Positions 6,738 to 8,527 of a DNA stretch of 8,527 nucleotides are shown here, piece after piece (the stretch's first letter is position 1; every line of letters begins with the position of its first letter). The stretch lies in the NCBI GenBank assembly GCA_018665625.1, contig JABJCF010000521.1, positions 1 to 8,527 on the forward strand. Reading direction: 5' to 3'. Source of the stretch: Nitrospina sp. GTDB lineage: Bacteria; Nitrospinota; Nitrospinia; Nitrospinales; VA-1. The translations under genes were made by a program, and so were the position numbers. The notes under the pieces were generated by a model. The model saw only the letters and a list, made by a program, of their open reading frames with translations, was not told the origin of the DNA and did no database searches.

Positions 6738-7841
6738 TTATTTCAAGATTTCATCATAAAGTTTTACTATCTCTTTGGAAAGTAGTTTCCAGTCGAACAT
6801 CTTAGCCTTCTTTAAGGCCGCTTGACTAATCTCAGAATAAAGTTGTTTGTTTGATAAGGCAGTGTGGATTGCTTGTGCTAGTTCACTTGAGTTCTTATTT
6901 TCAACTATAAAACCATTTTCTCCATTCCTGACCAACTCAGAATACCCTTTAATATTAAAAGTCACTACAGGGATTCCATGAGAAAAAGCCTCGAGTAAAA
7001 TTATCCCAAAACTTTCCCCACCGATTGATGGTGCGCATAAGAGATCAGTGGAATCATATAATCTTTCTAGCTCATCGTCGGGAACTTTCCCCATCCATTT
7101 AATATTTTCTGAGTTTAGAGTGTTTTTCCATTTTTCATTCCCAGAGCCAACGACCCATAGTTGATAAGTTTGTGGATATTTTGATTCAAGAATTTTATGA
7201 GCCTTAATTAGAAATTCAAAACCTTTTCTTGGTTCATCTAAACGGCCCACAAATAAAATTTTTCTTTTTTCTTGATCATTGAGTATTCGAGTTTTGCAAA
7301 TTTCTTCATCAATACAAACTCCATTGGGCACTACCTTATAGCTTCCGGGAAAGCTTTTGGAGATGAACTCTTTGGCAGCCATCGAGACAGCCAATTTGAG
7401 ATGTAATTTTTTAAAGTTCTTAATCAGAAGGGGTTTCGTCAGCCTATATCCCCAAGGGTTAGTGGAATAGGTGTGAAACGTCCCAATATTTATAGCTTGA
7501 GAGTAATTAAGAACAAAATGATTGAGAAGAGGATACAGTGGTTCCTGTAAATGGATAATATCTGGCTGAAATTCAGAAAGGAATGATTTTACTTTTTTTC
7601 TGATTCGCAAATCCAGTGTTAGGTTAGAATTCGAACCGTTTGCTTTAAGGGTACTTATAGCACCTAAAGTGATGACATCTGCATTCTGATTGTTTAAGGG
7701 AGCAGAAGACGAGGCTAGGATTTTTATTTTATAATCAGAAATTTCTTTCAGGTGATGGTAGAGATTCCATAAATGATTGTTCACGCCACCTTTTACATTG
7801 ATATCATAGGGAGTGGTTAACAATAGTTTTTTAGCAGGCAT
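6738..7841 (-). CDS. Glycosyltransferase family 4 (GT-B fold)
   Basis: This 367-residue protein has two Rossmann domains in the usual GT4 order. The acceptor half begins LLLTTPYDINVKGGVNNHL, with the glycine loop GGV at 18-20. The donor half has PNGV (172-175), VGRLDEPRKG (198-207) with R200 and K206 positioned to bind nucleotide-sugar phosphates, and the EX7E motif formed by E276 (GGESFG) and E284 (LLEAF). It should be a cytoplasmic, peripheral-membrane, retaining transferase. The general look recalls PimA-like enzymes that glycosylate lipids, but the sugar and acceptor cannot be read from sequence. I chose ATG 7841 because the protein core starts right after it; a TTG at 7853 would add four residues, and neither has a clear ribosome-binding site. 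The gene follows the ABC ATPase gene by 29 bases on the same strand, so both are probably co-transcribed, which fits synthesis followed by export of a glycolipid or glycan. Confidence 0.92.
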   Translation of the reverse strand: MPAKKLLLTTPYDINVKGGVNNHLWNLYHHLKEISDYKIKILASSSAPLNNQNADVITLGAISTLKANGSNSNLTLDLRIRKKVKSFLSEFQPDIIHLQEPLYPLLNHFVLNYSQAINIGTFHTYSTNPWGYRLTKPLLIKNFKKLHLKLAVSMAAKEFISKSFPGSYKVVPNGVCIDEEICKTRILNDQEKRKILFVGRLDEPRKGFEFLIKAHKILESKYPQTYQLWVVGSGNEKWKNTLNSENIKWMGKVPDDELERLYDSTDLLCAPSIGGESFGIILLEAFSHGIPVVTFNIKGYSELVRNGENGFIVENKNSSELAQAIHTALSNKQLYSEISQAALKKAKMFDWKLLSKEIVKLYDEILK

Positions 7842-7870
7842 ACGGGATATCAAAATGCACTTGGAAATTA

Positions 7871-8527
7871 TTATTGTCTTTGGAAAATAATACTTTTAAC
7901 CTCTTCACTAAAAGTGGGACTTTTTGCGATCGCTTCATCAAAGCTCTCTTTATTCAATGCCAAGCACACCGTATCTATTGATGCCATAACAGAGGCATTT
8001 CGTGGTTCTCCTGTAAGCAATGCCGTTTCACCGAAAGAATCACCTTCACCCATGGAAGAAACCTTTTTGTCTCCTTTCCCATCATTAATGTAGATATCAA
8101 CGGTGCCTTGCCAAATTAAATAAAAATAGTCTCCGGCGTCCCCCTGCTTAACAATATATTCTCCTTTAGAAAACTTATGCTTATCAAACTTTCTTGTGAC
8201 ACCTGTTAATTCGCTAGTAGAAAGGTCTGAAAAAGTATTGCATCTTTTCAGGAAATCTAGGATTGCCAGCTCTTCTTTAATGAGAATGTTGGATATTATT
8301 CTACCATCTACCATATTAATGATTCGATCGGCACAATCCAAAATGCGATTATCATGGGTAACGATCATGATCATCGACCCATCATTTTTTGCCATATCTT
8401 TTAATAGGTCGACGACTATCCTTCCAGTTTTTTCATCCAGGGCGGCTGTCGGTTCATCGGCAAGGATAAGCTTGGGTTTATTAACAAGAGCTCTTGCTAT
8501 GGCTACCCGTTGGCGCTGTCCGCCAGA
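7871..8527 (-). CDS. DevA/LolD-like ABC ATPase fused to a cyclic-nucleotide-binding domain (partial)
   Basis: Only the C-terminal 218 residues are in the window; the gene runs off the right edge. The visible part opens with the ABC signature SGGQRQRVAIARAL (1-14), then Walker B LILADEPTAALD (20-31), the H-loop VTHDNRILD with H58, and DRIINMVDGRI, which closely resembles DevA-type ATPases of MacB/LolD-like exporters. Walker A lies outside. Instead of stopping there, the protein continues into a complete cyclic-nucleotide-binding domain (about 89-214), with YIVKQGDAGDYFYLI and the phosphate-binding cassette FGETALLTGEPRNASV (165-180), which keeps the glutamate (E167) and arginine (R176) needed to bind cNMP. 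DevBCA pumps export glycolipids, so partnership with the adjacent glycosyltransferase is plausible. An internal ATG at 8395 is not the true start, because the conserved ATPase motifs lie upstream of it in the same frame. Membrane subunits should lie beyond the edge. Confidence 0.9.
   Translation of the reverse strand, partial: SGGQRQRVAIARALVNKPKLILADEPTAALDEKTGRIVVDLLKDMAKNDGSMIMIVTHDNRILDCADRIINMVDGRIISNILIKEELAILDFLKRCNTFSDLSTSELTGVTRKFDKHKFSKGEYIVKQGDAGDYFYLIWQGTVDIYINDGKGDKKVSSMGEGDSFGETALLTGEPRNASVMASIDTVCLALNKESFDEAIAKSPTFSEEVKSIIFQRQ

Noticed and set aside
6463..6759. Open + strand frame of 98 codons overlapping the end of the PhyH-family gene
   Set aside because: It overlaps the iron-binding motif region of a clear oxygenase in a different frame and runs into the converging glycosyltransferase gene; it looks like a shadow frame.
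8393..8395. ATG as the start of a free-standing cyclic-nucleotide-binding protein
   Set aside because: The ABC signature and Walker B motifs lie upstream in the same uninterrupted frame, so this ATG is internal to a fusion protein.

Overview
The window looks like part of a chromosome from a Gram-negative bacterium with AT-rich DNA (GC about 40% by eye). The evidence is a membrane-anchored sulfatase-fold transferase with a predicted periplasmic domain, a dedicated acyl carrier protein/ketosynthase pair, a YghO/bCerS-like acyltransferase, and a DevA/LolD-type ABC ATPase. The lineage cannot be fixed from sequence alone. I see no mobile element, CRISPR array, tRNA or rRNA.

Left block (about 91-4969, all +): a five-TM sulfatase-superfamily protein of LtaS/YejM layout, an acyl carrier protein, a FabF-type 3-ketoacyl-ACP synthase, and a large GNAT-fold protein of the YghO/bacterial ceramide synthase-like (BcerS-like) family. 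Gaps between the last three are 3 and 24 nt, so they probably form one transcript. An ACP, a condensing enzyme, an N-acyltransferase and a possible phospho-headgroup transferase together suggest a specialised membrane-lipid pathway rather than housekeeping fatty acid synthesis. No serine palmitoyltransferase is in the window. The ACP gene has an odd 5' end: an ORF with a better start site lies in the same frame upstream and is cut from the ACP core by a single TAA.

Middle block: a LicD-family protein with an N-terminal membrane anchor (-, ends 4994) meets the left block tail to tail. It is divergent from a phytanoyl-CoA dioxygenase (PhyH)-family Fe(II)/2-oxoglutarate oxygenase (+, 5928-6692). 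The stretch of almost 200 bp between them holds a reasonable promoter for the LicD gene and a weak one for the oxygenase gene.

Right block (6738-8527, all -): a GT-B/GT4 glycosyltransferase lies downstream of the 3' part of an ABC ATPase gene that runs off the right edge. The ATPase shows the signature, Walker B and H-loop motifs and then continues into a complete cyclic-nucleotide-binding domain, an unusual fusion for a DevA-like exporter ATPase.

Taken together the window reads as a cell-envelope lipid/glycan locus: acyl-chain building and N-acylation, head-group or phospho-substituent transfer, hydroxylation, glycosylation and export. The joint pathway is inference; the family assignments are much firmer.
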